Shown here in pieces: positions 1-7,023 of a DNA stretch of 21,283 nucleotides; the stretch's first letter is position 1, and the number at the start of each line of letters is the position of its first letter. The notes beneath the pieces were generated by a model. That model was not told the origin of the DNA. It did not search any database and saw only the letters and a list, made by a program, of their open reading frames with translations. This DNA comes from a virus. The DNA lies in the IMG/VR virus record IMGVR_UViG_3300017765_000086, positions 1-21,283 of that record; one strand, given 5' to 3'. The translations under genes were made by a program, and so were the position numbers.

Positions 1-14
1 GAGGTGCCGTTCTA

Positions 15-317
15 ATGATTGATGCAAGGCAAGCACTAGGAAACAGATCAGCTAAATGGTCTAAACACCAGCCAGACAAAGGAATATTATGGAGCAATAA
101 ATTAATTAGAGGTTCTGGTGGTGCTGATAAATCTTATATAGCACTACACCTTGATACTTATAGCCTAATACATATAGAACAATTATGGGATTCAAAAGAA
201 GAAAAAGTTGTTTGGCAAGTTTTTTCAGGGGAAAATAAAAAAATCTTTAAAGGTATAGAAGAGGCAAAACAATTTGTGAAGGAGTTTTTAGGTGTTCGTA
301 AAGGAGTTTTAAAGTGA
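15..317 (+). CDS. Conserved hypothetical protein, 100 aa
   Basis: Unrecognised small protein. The ATG at 15 follows a GAGGTG ribosome binding site at 1-6, and the first 15 bases could be the last codons (…EVPF, stop TAA 13-15) of an upstream gene that overlaps this start. The protein is mixed-charge, has no membrane segment or cysteine, and has a lysine-rich C-terminal third (IEEAKQFVKEFL) predicted as helix. It overlaps the GTG start of thyX by four bases (GTGA at 314-317), so the two are probably translationally coupled and belong to the same rightward early operon. No function can be assigned from sequence; a host-takeover or regulatory protein is possible but unsupported. Confidence 0.75.
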   Translation: MIDARQALGNRSAKWSKHQPDKGILWSNKLIRGSGGADKSYIALHLDTYSLIHIEQLWDSKEEKVVWQVFSGENKKIFKGIEEAKQFVKEFLGVRKGVLK

Positions 318-970
318 TTAAAGTAACATATCTAAATCACATGGGTAATGATTTGACTGTAGTAAATGCAGCAAGGGTTAGCTTTGCAAAAGAATCCAGA
401 TGGCATGACCACGACAGTGAAACAGATCAGTATGTATTGAAGGATAAAGATCGCAAGCTGATACATTACTTGGCTGAACATAAACACTTCTCACCATTCG
501 GGCATTGCTTCGCATCCTTTGTTGTGAAAGCTCCCATCTTTGTAGCTCGACAGCTAGTCAAGCATAAGTTCTTACGCTGGAATGAGATCAGTCGTAGGTA
601 TGTAGACAGTGAGCCTGAGTTCTATGTGCCAGATGCATGGCGTGGACGTTCAGAAGATAAGAAGCAGGGCAGTAGTGGTACAGTAGACCTTGTTGATTAT
701 AGCTTAGATGATTACAACGGAAACGGTATGGACTTGTACACCTGCCTGATAAGTGACGGTGTATGCCCAGAGCAAGCACGTATGGTGTTGCCACAAAGCA
801 CCATGACTGAATGGTATTGGTCAGGTAGTCTTGACGCCTTTGCACATATGTGCAACCTTAGATGTGCAGGAGATACGCAGTACGAGACTAGACTAGTAGC
901 AAATAGAATATGCAATAGCATGAAAGGATTGTTTCCTGTGTCATGGTTTGCATTAAGATTGGAGAAGTAG
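314..970 (+). CDS. thyX: Flavin-dependent thymidylate synthase ThyX
   Basis: Makes dTMP from dUMP with FAD, NADPH and methylene-tetrahydrofolate, feeding phage DNA synthesis in the host cytoplasm. Visible family features: the HxxFSPFGH segment at residues 57-64; the signature region at 83-96, reading KHKx7S with the following RRY; the EQARMVLP block at 153-160 and the dUMP-binding stretch with R183, Q189 and E191. Length 218 aa is normal for the family. The start is GTG at 314 behind AAGGAG (301-306), with a 4-base overlap with the previous gene. The canonical motif is RHRx7S; both arginines are lysine here, while H84, the serine S93 and the downstream RRY are kept, so the enzyme is probably active. 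It acts together with the class II RNR and MazG encoded downstream. Confidence 0.95.
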   Translation: MIKVTYLNHMGNDLTVVNAARVSFAKESRWHDHDSETDQYVLKDKDRKLIHYLAEHKHFSPFGHCFASFVVKAPIFVARQLVKHKFLRWNEISRRYVDSEPEFYVPDAWRGRSEDKKQGSSGTVDLVDYSLDDYNGNGMDLYTCLISDGVCPEQARMVLPQSTMTEWYWSGSLDAFAHMCNLRCAGDTQYETRLVANRICNSMKGLFPVSWFALRLEK

Positions 971-971
971 G

Positions 972-1103
972 ATGAGTATGGTAGGTGAGATAGAAAATTT
1001 ACAGCTTGAGATAGCACGTAAAGAAGAGGAGCTATTTGCTTTAACTAAAGAGATAACTGATTTAGAAAATAGATTAGAGGAGTTACAAAAATGTGGGCCT
1101 TAG
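972..1103 (+). CDS. Small coiled-coil protein, 43 aa
   Basis: A 43-codon frame starting at ATG 972, seven bases after a GGAG site (961-964) that lies inside the thyX tail, and ending at TAG 1103. The product is almost entirely a charged amphipathic helix with leucine/isoleucine spaced as heptads (EIENLQLEIA … LFALTKEITDLENRLEEL), so it should form a short coiled coil, probably a dimer. It overlaps the next small gene by 13 bases. The good ribosome binding site and packed position support a real gene, but the shortness leaves some doubt. No function is recognised. Confidence 0.6.
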   Translation: MSMVGEIENLQLEIARKEEELFALTKEITDLENRLEELQKCGP

Positions 1104-1261
1104 TTTGGTTACAGTTAATTAGTGGGCAGAGTTTAGAGTACTACCACATAGCTACATATAATAATTATGAGCAGTGTGAAGCAAGGAGAGAAAGAGCAGA
1201 AGTAATGATAACTCACAATGGTATAGGTGTTGTGTGTTTAGATGTAACAGGAGAAAAGTAA
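1091..1261 (+). CDS. Small protein with hydrophobic N-terminus, 56 aa
   Basis: ATG 1091 follows a GAGGAG site at 1077-1082, overlaps the preceding coiled-coil gene by 13 bases and ends in a TAATG junction (1259-1263) with the next gene. The product begins MWALVWLQLISG, a short hydrophobic run without a positive N-region, followed by a soluble part with two cysteines (NYEQCEARRERAE … GVVCLD) that could form a disulphide. That layout is common among small phage proteins with a signal-like leader, but the leader is short for Sec export and no lipobox is present. Function unknown. Confidence rests on coupling and ribosome binding site rather than homology. Confidence 0.6.
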   Translation: MWALVWLQLISGQSLEYYHIATYNNYEQCEARRERAEVMITHNGIGVVCLDVTGEK

Positions 1262-1470
1262 TGTGGGCAGTGATGTTTGAAGTAGAAGAAGGTGAGCTTA
1301 TGTATGATACAGGTAAACCTATGTTCACCATAAATGATGACCCCTTAGTTTTTTATAATAAAGAAAATGCTATAGCTCAGGCAAAGTTGTGGAACACAGG
1401 TTTTGTAGTACCTTACATAAGGCCTATGTCAGATGAAGAGCGTCAGCAATCTAAGGTAAGAGGAAAGTAA
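1261..1470 (+). CDS. Hypothetical protein, 69 aa
   Basis: The best start is ATG 1261, which overlaps the stop of the previous gene (TAATG) and has AGGAGA at 1249-1254; an upstream in-frame start at 1234 would add nine residues but overlaps the neighbour and has no better ribosome site. The product is a 69-aa soluble protein with an acidic middle and a C-terminal helix rich in charged residues (SDEERQQSKVRGK). The segment with FYNKENAIAQAKLWNTGFVVPYI resembles small phage proteins that pair a short beta sheet with one helix. No catalytic motif. Its first residues (MWAVMFEV) echo those of the preceding gene (MWALVWLQ), which may reflect chance or an old duplication. Confidence 0.75.
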   Translation: MWAVMFEVEEGELMYDTGKPMFTINDDPLVFYNKENAIAQAKLWNTGFVVPYIRPMSDEERQQSKVRGK

Positions 1471-1475
1471 CTATA

Positions 1476-1715
1476 ATGTTTACGGTAGAGTTTAACTCAG
1501 ATACCTCAGTAATTACCACACTAGATCATGCAGGTATCTTTGAAGATATTGAGATGGTCATAGCAGATAATGGGATAGTTTACATGAGACAGTTTGATGA
1601 GAGCATGGGAGATTATCAAATGTTGTTTATGAGTATGCAACAGTTTACTGACATACTTACTTCCTATAAAACTCCAGAGGGTATGTATAAAGTAGTACCG
1701 AAAGGAAAGAAATAA
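1476..1715 (+). CDS. Hypothetical protein, 79 aa
   Basis: ATG 1476 lies five bases after the previous stop with AGGAAAG (1461-1467) upstream; the stop at 1713-1715 directly abuts the start of the helicase gene. The sequence alternates short beta-like stretches (MFTVEFNSDTSVITTLD, IVYMRQFDE) with a methionine-rich helix (YQMLFMSMQQFTDILTSY), suggesting a compact alpha/beta fold. There is no membrane segment and no known motif. It belongs by spacing to the thyX-helicase-polymerase operon. Function unknown. Confidence 0.75.
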   Translation: MFTVEFNSDTSVITTLDHAGIFEDIEMVIADNGIVYMRQFDESMGDYQMLFMSMQQFTDILTSYKTPEGMYKVVPKGKK

Positions 1716-2950
1716 ATGATGGAACTAGCACTAATACGAACTCTCATGGACAAAGAGTTCTACGATGATAATAAAGTATAAGATGTCCTGATGATTTGTT
1801 TAGTAAAGATGTTCGTAAGATTAAACAAAGTTTAGATTATGCAATGACAACTTTTGATAGAACTTTAACACCCTCTGAACTTGAGGCTTTGTTTTTTGCT
1901 AACAATAGCACCTTGACCACAGCAAACAAAGAGGTCTATAATGATCTGTTTAAACGTGTGTCCCATGAAGAAGTGATGAACAAACAAATAGCGAGTACTG
2001 TTTTATCTAAATTGTTTCAGCAATTATTAGGTAATAAACTAGCTAACATAGGTTATGATTATGTTAATGGTAGGATAGATAGTCTTGAGCCAGTGCGTAA
2101 TCTAATGCGTACATATCAAGATGACTTTACTCCTAACCTGAAGCTCGACTTTGGTAACATAGATATAGATCACTTACTTAAGGCTAATGATATTCAATCT
2201 CAATGGAAGTTTAATATTCCTAGCTTACGTAGAAGAGTTGAGGGTATCAGTGGAGGTCAATATATTATTGTAGGAGCACGACCTAACACAGGTAAGACAT
2301 CCTTCCATGCATCTTTGATAAGCTCACCGGGTGGCTTTGCATCTCAAGGAGCTAGGTGCCTAATCCTTTGTAATGAAGAAGCGTATGAACGAGTAGGAGC
2401 ACGTTACCTAAGTGCAGCAACATCTTTATCTATGGAGGAAGTCAAAGGTAACTATGCATTAGCTTCATCAAGATACGAGCCAGTGCGTAAACAAATAGAT
2501 TTGTATGATAGTACAGGTAAAGATATGGCATGGGTTGAAGCTATCATTAAAGCTTATACACCTGATATCGTAGTCTTAGATATGGGAGATAAGTTTGCCA
2601 ACAAGAACAGTGAGGCGTCAGATGTCTATCTCAAAAGTGCTGCCATTCACGCACGTAATATAGCTAAGCAATACAACTGTGCTGTTATCTGGATGTCCCA
2701 ACTCTCAGCAGAGGCTGAAGGAAAAGTAAATGTAGATCAATCTATGCTTGAAGGAAGTAAGACAGGCAAGGCAGCAGAAGCAGATCTAATGATCTTAATA
2801 TCTAAGAACCCTGTGCTTGAGGTAAAAGAAGAAGAAGATAAGTTGGATTCAAAAAGATACTTGATTGTTGCAAAGAATAAGCTTAAAGGTGGTTGGCATG
2901 GTAAGATAACGTGTGAGCTAGATGGAGCTAGAGCACAATACTTAGCGTAG
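1716..2950 (+). CDS. DnaB-like replicative helicase, frameshifted near its N-terminus
   Basis: Hexameric DNA-unwinding enzyme of the phage fork, RecA fold. From the TTG at 1796 the main frame shows Walker A GARPNTGKTS (about residues 159-168), Walker B IVVLDMGD (about 258-265) and an H3-type motif VIWMSQLSAEAEG (about 297-309). It has no zinc-binding primase domain. The natural start appears to be ATG 1716 or 1719 behind AAAGGAAAG (1701-1709): this reads MELALIRTLMDKEFYDDNKV and then hits a stop at 1779-1781, while the downstream frame resumes as IRCPDDLFSKDVRKIKQ. Restoring one base (AAAGT to AAAGGT near 1776) would join them as …DDNKGIRCPDD…, giving about 411 aa. Either a sequencing/assembly deletion or a real mutation; with a TTG restart at 1796 the C-terminal motor would remain intact. 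Twelve bases separate it from the polymerase gene. Confidence 0.92.
1913..1942 (+). promoter_or_regulatory. Possible intragenic sigma70 promoter
   Basis: TTGACC at 1913-1918 and a perfect TATAAT at 1937-1942, separated by 18 bases, inside the helicase gene. The match is 11 of 12 to the bacterial consensus, but A+T-rich coding DNA throws up such matches by chance and nothing else marks a transcript start here. If active it would drive expression of the downstream polymerase independent of the frameshifted 5' end. Confidence 0.3.
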
Positions 2951-2962
2951 ATAGGAGAGATA

Positions 2963-5041
2963 ATGGAATTAGTTCTTGATGTAGAGAATACTGTTACAAA
3001 CAGAGGTGGTAAGGTACACCTTGATCCTTTTGAGGAAACAAATAGACTTGTGCAGGTAGGTGTACAAGAAGTTAATACAGGTATTCAAAACATTTATAAC
3101 TTTGATCATGTTGAAGCACATGACTTTGATGGGTCGCAAGGTAGACAACTACAATCTAAGTTAGATAAAGCCACATTATTAATAATGCACAACGCTCAGC
3201 ATGATATGCCTTGGCTATGGGAGAGTGGCTTTAAGTATGATGGACCTATATACGACACTATGTTAGCTGAATACGTCTTGATGAGGGGTAATCACGTAGA
3301 GATGACATCAACAGGATCTTTTAAAAAGAAATCTATTAGCTTAGCTAACTGTGCTGAGCGTAGAAATTTAGACTTTCAGAAGGGTGATACTCTAAAGACT
3401 TACTTTAAAGATGGTTACAATACAAATGAAATACCTTTAAAAGAGCTTACCTACTATTTACAGTGTGACTTATCTACAACACGTGTACTTTACGTAGCGT
3501 TACAAGAAGACTACGCTAAGCCTGAATCAGAATCTCTTATTAATATACGTGATATTACATTTAAGGTTTGCTTAAGTCTTTCTCGCATGTATTCATCAGG
3601 ACTTAAAGTAGACTTAGATGCACTAGAGTCTGTGCGTAGTGAGTTTGAAACAGAGAAAGCTGAGATAGAAGAAAGGTTACAGGTTAAGGTACGTAAACTT
3701 ATGGGCGATACTCCCATTAACCTTAACAGCCCAGCGCAGATGTCAGAGGTAGTGTACAGTTGTAAGCCTATAGATAAGAAGGAGTGGGTTCAGCTGTTTG
3801 AGTTTACCAAAACAGATAAGGAGTATAAGGATGCTGTTAAAGCAAATACAACTTACATGCGTAAGACCACCGCTTTTACCTGTCCTGATTGCAGTGGTAC
3901 TGGTAGCGTATATCGTATCAAAAAAGATGGTACAAAATTCTCAAGGCCTAACAAATGTAAATCCTGTGAGTCCAGAGGATACCAACTTAAAAAGTCCAAT
4001 GAGTTGGCGGGGTTAGGATTCATGCCGCCTAGCAAAAGTTGGGTTAGTGCTAATGGTTTTAGTACAGGTAAGGATAATCTTTCTGCTCTTATGACTACAG
4101 CTAGGGCGAATAAGATGGATAGTGCTGTAGATTTTCTTAAAGATCTTAAACGCCTGTCAGCCATATCTAGTTATCTATCTTCTTTTGTTGAGGGTATATC
4201 TAACTTTACAAAGAAGGATGGATACCTCCATGTTGGTCTTACACAACACATCACAAGTACAGGCAGGTTCTCAGGACGCAATCCTAATATGCAGAACATG
4301 CCAAGAGGAGGTACATTCCCTGTTAAGAAAGTGTTTGTATCTAGATGGGAAGGTGGTCACATATGTGAGTGTGATTTTGCCCAGCTTGAATTTCGTGTTG
4401 CAGCGTTCTTAGCACAGGATGATGTTGCAATCTCTGAGATTGAGTCAGGGTTTGATGTTCACAGCTACACAGCAGAAGTTATCACTGATGCAGGACAGTC
4501 AACTACTAGACAGGAAGCTAAGGAACATACATTTGCTCCGTTGTTTGGGGCCACAGGTTATGGAAGAACACCAGCAGAAGCATCCTACTATCATCAGTTT
4601 ATAGAGAAGTACAAAGGTATAGCTAGGTGGCACAAGAAACTAGGAGATGAAGCAATACGCTATCAAAAGATTACTAACGTGGGAGGCAGACAGTATGCCT
4701 TTCCTAACACAGAAAGGAGAGCTAATGGTCTACCAACAAACTTTACTATGATAAAAAACTATCCAGTACAAGGCTTTGCCACAGGAGATATTGTACCTGT
4801 AGTACTGGTTGAGTTAGAGAATAGGTTGATGCCAATGAGATCTACACTAGTTAATAGTGTGCACGATTCAATGGTTATAGACATACATCCTTATGAAAAA
4901 GATCAGGTAATAGAAATTATTAATACTATGAACATGGACCTACACGAAATAATTTATGATTACTATAAAGTAAAGATGAATGTACCTTTATTATTAGAAG
5001 CAAAAATAGGACCGAATTGGCTTGACACGCATGACGTATAA
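2963..5041 (+). CDS. Family A DNA polymerase with 3'-5' exonuclease and DnaJ-type zinc insertion
   Basis: Replicative polymerase, 692 aa. Exonuclease residues are present: D6/E8 (LDVENT), N77…D81 (HNAQHD) and Y165…D169. Residues 307-335 hold two CxxC pairs (CPDC at 307-310, CKSC at 332-335) with SGTG and ESRG following, resembling half of a DnaJ zinc-finger domain; this insertion is the mark of HMO-2011-type phage polymerases. The polymerase part has TSTGRFSGRNPNMQNMP (431-447), motif A D471FAQLE476, motif B R516xxxK520xxxF524…YG, and motif C H634DS with catalytic D635. F524 lies at the position of E. coli Pol I Phe762. Motif C has serine where many Pol I enzymes have glutamate (HDE). Start ATG 2963 follows AGGAGAG. 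Lies downstream of the helicase and upstream of the promoter at 5022. Confidence 0.96.
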   Translation: MELVLDVENTVTNRGGKVHLDPFEETNRLVQVGVQEVNTGIQNIYNFDHVEAHDFDGSQGRQLQSKLDKATLLIMHNAQHDMPWLWESGFKYDGPIYDTMLAEYVLMRGNHVEMTSTGSFKKKSISLANCAERRNLDFQKGDTLKTYFKDGYNTNEIPLKELTYYLQCDLSTTRVLYVALQEDYAKPESESLINIRDITFKVCLSLSRMYSSGLKVDLDALESVRSEFETEKAEIEERLQVKVRKLMGDTPINLNSPAQMSEVVYSCKPIDKKEWVQLFEFTKTDKEYKDAVKANTTYMRKTTAFTCPDCSGTGSVYRIKKDGTKFSRPNKCKSCESRGYQLKKSNELAGLGFMPPSKSWVSANGFSTGKDNLSALMTTARANKMDSAVDFLKDLKRLSAISSYLSSFVEGISNFTKKDGYLHVGLTQHITSTGRFSGRNPNMQNMPRGGTFPVKKVFVSRWEGGHICECDFAQLEFRVAAFLAQDDVAISEIESGFDVHSYTAEVITDAGQSTTRQEAKEHTFAPLFGATGYGRTPAEASYYHQFIEKYKGIARWHKKLGDEAIRYQKITNVGGRQYAFPNTERRANGLPTNFTMIKNYPVQGFATGDIVPVVLVELENRLMPMRSTLVNSVHDSMVIDIHPYEKDQVIEIINTMNMDLHEIIYDYYKVKMNVPLLLEAKIGPNWLDTHDV

Positions 5042-5050
5042 GGGTATAAC
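5022..5050 (+). promoter_or_regulatory. Sigma70-type promoter ahead of the 287-aa gene
   Basis: TTGACA (5022-5027), exactly 17 bases, then TATAAC (5045-5050): 11 of 12 consensus positions with ideal spacing. It straddles the last codons and stop of the polymerase gene. A transcript would start near 5057 and leave a leader of about 36 bases before ATG 5093. It is the only non-overlapping gap of any size in the early block, suggesting that the next gene needs extra, early or high expression from host RNA polymerase. Confidence 0.7.
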
Positions 5051-5092
5051 TTAGTCTCTTAATAAATAATTTCATATGAAAGGAATATCAAT

Positions 5093-5956
5093 ATGAATAC
5101 AGAAGTAGCACTTAAAGTAGAAGGTATGTCTCTTGCAGAAGCAATGGGCATAAATACAGGAGCAACTACTAGCTCTCAGTCATCCTTAGCAAGAATCAAT
5201 CAAATACATTCTGCTCTTACGCAGACAGATGCTGAAGGGGATGAGCACATTAAAGTTCCTGTAGGTGCGTATAAGATTACCATGCCTGATGGAGAGATTG
5301 TTTATAGTAAGACACTATCAACACGTATCTTTTCACAACGTCATCAATGGCAGAGGTGGGATGCTGAAACAAAGTCTATGGATAAAACATTATTATCTAC
5401 TAGCCTTAATGTAGATCTTAAAGATACAACAGGTAAGTTTAATTTAGGTAGACCTTCAGGTTATATTAAAGACTTTCAATCATTGCCTGAAGAAATGAAG
5501 ACAATAATACGTGGAGTTAAAAGAGTTCGTGTATTGCTTGGTGTTGTAAAATTAGATAAGCCTACTGATGATCTAGGAAATTCTATTAGTAATCTTGGTG
5601 AAGAAATACCATTTGTAATGGACATCAAAAACAACGAGTCTATGAAATCTATGGACGCAGCTATCAATCAGATCATGAGTAAGAAGTTAACTCCTGTTGA
5701 GCATACTATCAAATTAGGTAGTGCTAAACGTGATCTTCCTTCTGGTGGTAAGTACGCTATCATTGTACCTGCATTAGGTGAGCAAGTATCTTATGGAGAG
5801 AGCGATAGTCAGACCCTTCAGGACTTCATGGATTGGATCTCTGGTACTAACTCTTGGATAGAAGGTAAACATGAAGAAGCAGCTGCCGGAAATATCTCAC
5901 AACAAGAAGCGGATCTAGTTGGTTCACTTGTAGAAGTGAGAGAGTTTGAGGGATGA
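5093..5956 (+). CDS. Conserved hypothetical protein, candidate single-strand DNA-binding protein
   Basis: 287-aa soluble protein, not assigned to a family from sequence. ATG 5093 sits eight bases after AAAGGA (5079-5084) and has its own strong promoter. After a Ser/Thr/Gln-rich N-terminus (about 1-45), residues 55-175 look beta-rich with aromatic and basic residues (YSKTLSTRIFSQRHQWQRWD, GVKRVRVLLGVV), as might suit an OB-like nucleic-acid-binding core; the C-terminal third is helical and acidic (EGKHEEAAAGNISQQEADLVG). Position between polymerase and exonuclease, own promoter and a partly acidic tail are what one expects of a T7 gp2.5-like role, but this is inference: I see no specific SSB motif. 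Its stop overlaps the nuclease start (ATGA 5953-5956). Confidence 0.85.
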   Translation: MNTEVALKVEGMSLAEAMGINTGATTSSQSSLARINQIHSALTQTDAEGDEHIKVPVGAYKITMPDGEIVYSKTLSTRIFSQRHQWQRWDAETKSMDKTLLSTSLNVDLKDTTGKFNLGRPSGYIKDFQSLPEEMKTIIRGVKRVRVLLGVVKLDKPTDDLGNSISNLGEEIPFVMDIKNNESMKSMDAAINQIMSKKLTPVEHTIKLGSAKRDLPSGGKYAIIVPALGEQVSYGESDSQTLQDFMDWISGTNSWIEGKHEEAAAGNISQQEADLVGSLVEVREFEG

Positions 5957-6804
5957 TTCATCCTGCTGAGCTATCAGTACACGCATTCTTGCGGTCAGCT
6001 ATTAATGGCAAGGCAAGTATGAGTGAAGAAGTAATACAGCAAGTAGCCACTGATGTGGCTGCTGCACTTAATAAACAGTTCAATGGTGGGCCACGTGAAG
6101 AGTTTCGTTTACGTATGTCAAACATTGGACGCCCAAGGTGTCAACTTTGGTTCGACAAGAACTACCCTGAGACTGATGTACAGAAGCCTACTTCTTTTAT
6201 GTTAAATATGTTGATGGGTGATTGGACTGAAGCTATATTCAAAGGCATACTACGTGCTGCTGGAGTTAGCTTTGAAGACAACAATAAAGTCGAACTAAAA
6301 GTTGGTGCTGATACTATTAAAGGTGAGTACGACATGGTGTTGAATGGTAAGGTGGATGATGTTAAATCAACTACACCCTACGGTTATGACAACAAGTTTT
6401 CTAGTTATGATTCTCTAGCTTACTCTGATGACTTTGGTTATGTATCACAACTTGTAGGTTATGCTAAAGCTGCTGATAAAGAAGTTGGTGGCTGGTGGGT
6501 AATCAATAAAGTAAATGGGCAATTTAAATATGTAACAGCTGAAACAGCTAATGTAGAGGAGGTAATGGAAACAATCGAAGGTACAGTTAATTATATTAAT
6601 AATGATGAACCCTTTGAGCGTTGCTTTAAAGCTGAACCAGAAACGTTTAGAAAGAAAGCAAGTGGCAACATGAAGCTATGCAAGACATGCTCATGGTGTA
6701 GTCACAAGAAGAAGTGTTGGCCTGAGTTACAAGAGCTACCCTCTAAAGTTTACACAGGAACTAAGGCACCACCCCTAATAGAATATGTTTACGTAGAAGG
6801 ATAA
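5953..6804 (+). CDS. Cas4-like PD-(D/E)XK exonuclease with Fe-S cluster cysteines
   Basis: 283-aa nuclease of the RecB/Cas4 type. The active-site set is readable: E93 in MGDWTEAIF, D127 in KGEYDMV, D136-x-K138 in KVDDVKS, and the QxxxY motif Q166…Y170. A single N-terminal cysteine C63 (RPRCQLW) and a C-terminal cluster C243, C246, C249, C255 match the arrangement by which Cas4, AddB and similar nucleases hold a 4Fe-4S cluster. Likely role: resecting DNA ends for recombination or degrading host DNA, the job T7 gives to gp6. It is translationally coupled to the upstream 287-aa gene (ATGA overlap) and lies two genes before a T7-type resolvase, forming a recombination module. No cas1/cas2 or CRISPR array nearby, so it is not an adaptation Cas4. 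Confidence 0.9.
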   Translation: MIHPAELSVHAFLRSAINGKASMSEEVIQQVATDVAAALNKQFNGGPREEFRLRMSNIGRPRCQLWFDKNYPETDVQKPTSFMLNMLMGDWTEAIFKGILRAAGVSFEDNNKVELKVGADTIKGEYDMVLNGKVDDVKSTTPYGYDNKFSSYDSLAYSDDFGYVSQLVGYAKAADKEVGGWWVINKVNGQFKYVTAETANVEEVMETIEGTVNYINNDEPFERCFKAEPETFRKKASGNMKLCKTCSWCSHKKKCWPELQELPSKVYTGTKAPPLIEYVYVEG

Positions 6805-6810
6805 ATAAGA

Positions 6811-7023
6811 ATGGCTAAAATTACACTAGACGAAATAGAATATGATACAGAAGACTTTACAGAAAAAGAAGTTGCTATGTTAAATGAGATTCAATTTAAC
6901 GGATCTATTAAGCAGCAATTAGAGTATCAATGGAGATGCGTATCTAATGTTGGTAACAGCTTAGTAAAAGAACTTAAGGCTTCTCTTGAGAGTAGCTCTG
7001 AGCCAGACAATGAAGCCGCATAG
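6811..7023 (+). CDS. Small DUF6447-like protein, 70 aa
   Basis: ATG 6811 follows AAGGA (6797-6801). The N-terminus (MAKITLDEIEYDTEDFTEKEVAMLNEIQF) has the pattern of DUF6447 phage proteins: a short beta hairpin K-I-T-x-D-x-x-E-Y-D then an acidic stretch and a long helix with L/I repeats (SIKQQLEYQW … LVKELKASLE). The family has no known function. The tail overlaps the start of endonuclease I by 14 bases. Family assignment is from memory of the consensus and is tentative; the gene itself is well supported. Confidence 0.75.
   Translation: MAKITLDEIEYDTEDFTEKEVAMLNEIQFNGSIKQQLEYQWRCVSNVGNSLVKELKASLESSSEPDNEAA

Noticed and set aside
840-855. Perfect 16-base palindrome TTGCACATATGTGCAA inside thyX
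   Set aside because: A perfect 16-base palindrome is expected about 0.3 times by chance in 21 kb, and this one is inside conserved coding sequence, with no second copy seen.
1764-1800. Programmed -1 frameshifting to join the helicase halves
   Set aside because: No slippery heptamer of the X-XXY-YYZ type precedes the stop, and no evident downstream stem or pseudoknot was found; a lost base is a simpler explanation.
3853-4164. Minus-strand frame of 103 codons inside the polymerase
   Set aside because: Lies wholly antisense to conserved polymerase coding sequence, has no ribosome site and no recognisable product.
5071-5080. Palindrome TTCATATGAA before the 287-aa gene as an operator
   Set aside because: Ten bases only, common by chance, and partly overlaps the ribosome binding site region; no second copy seen.
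5953-6804. CRISPR-Cas locus suggested by the Cas4-like nuclease
   Set aside because: No repeats with spacers, no cas1 or cas2 nearby; the enzyme sits in a phage replication operon.
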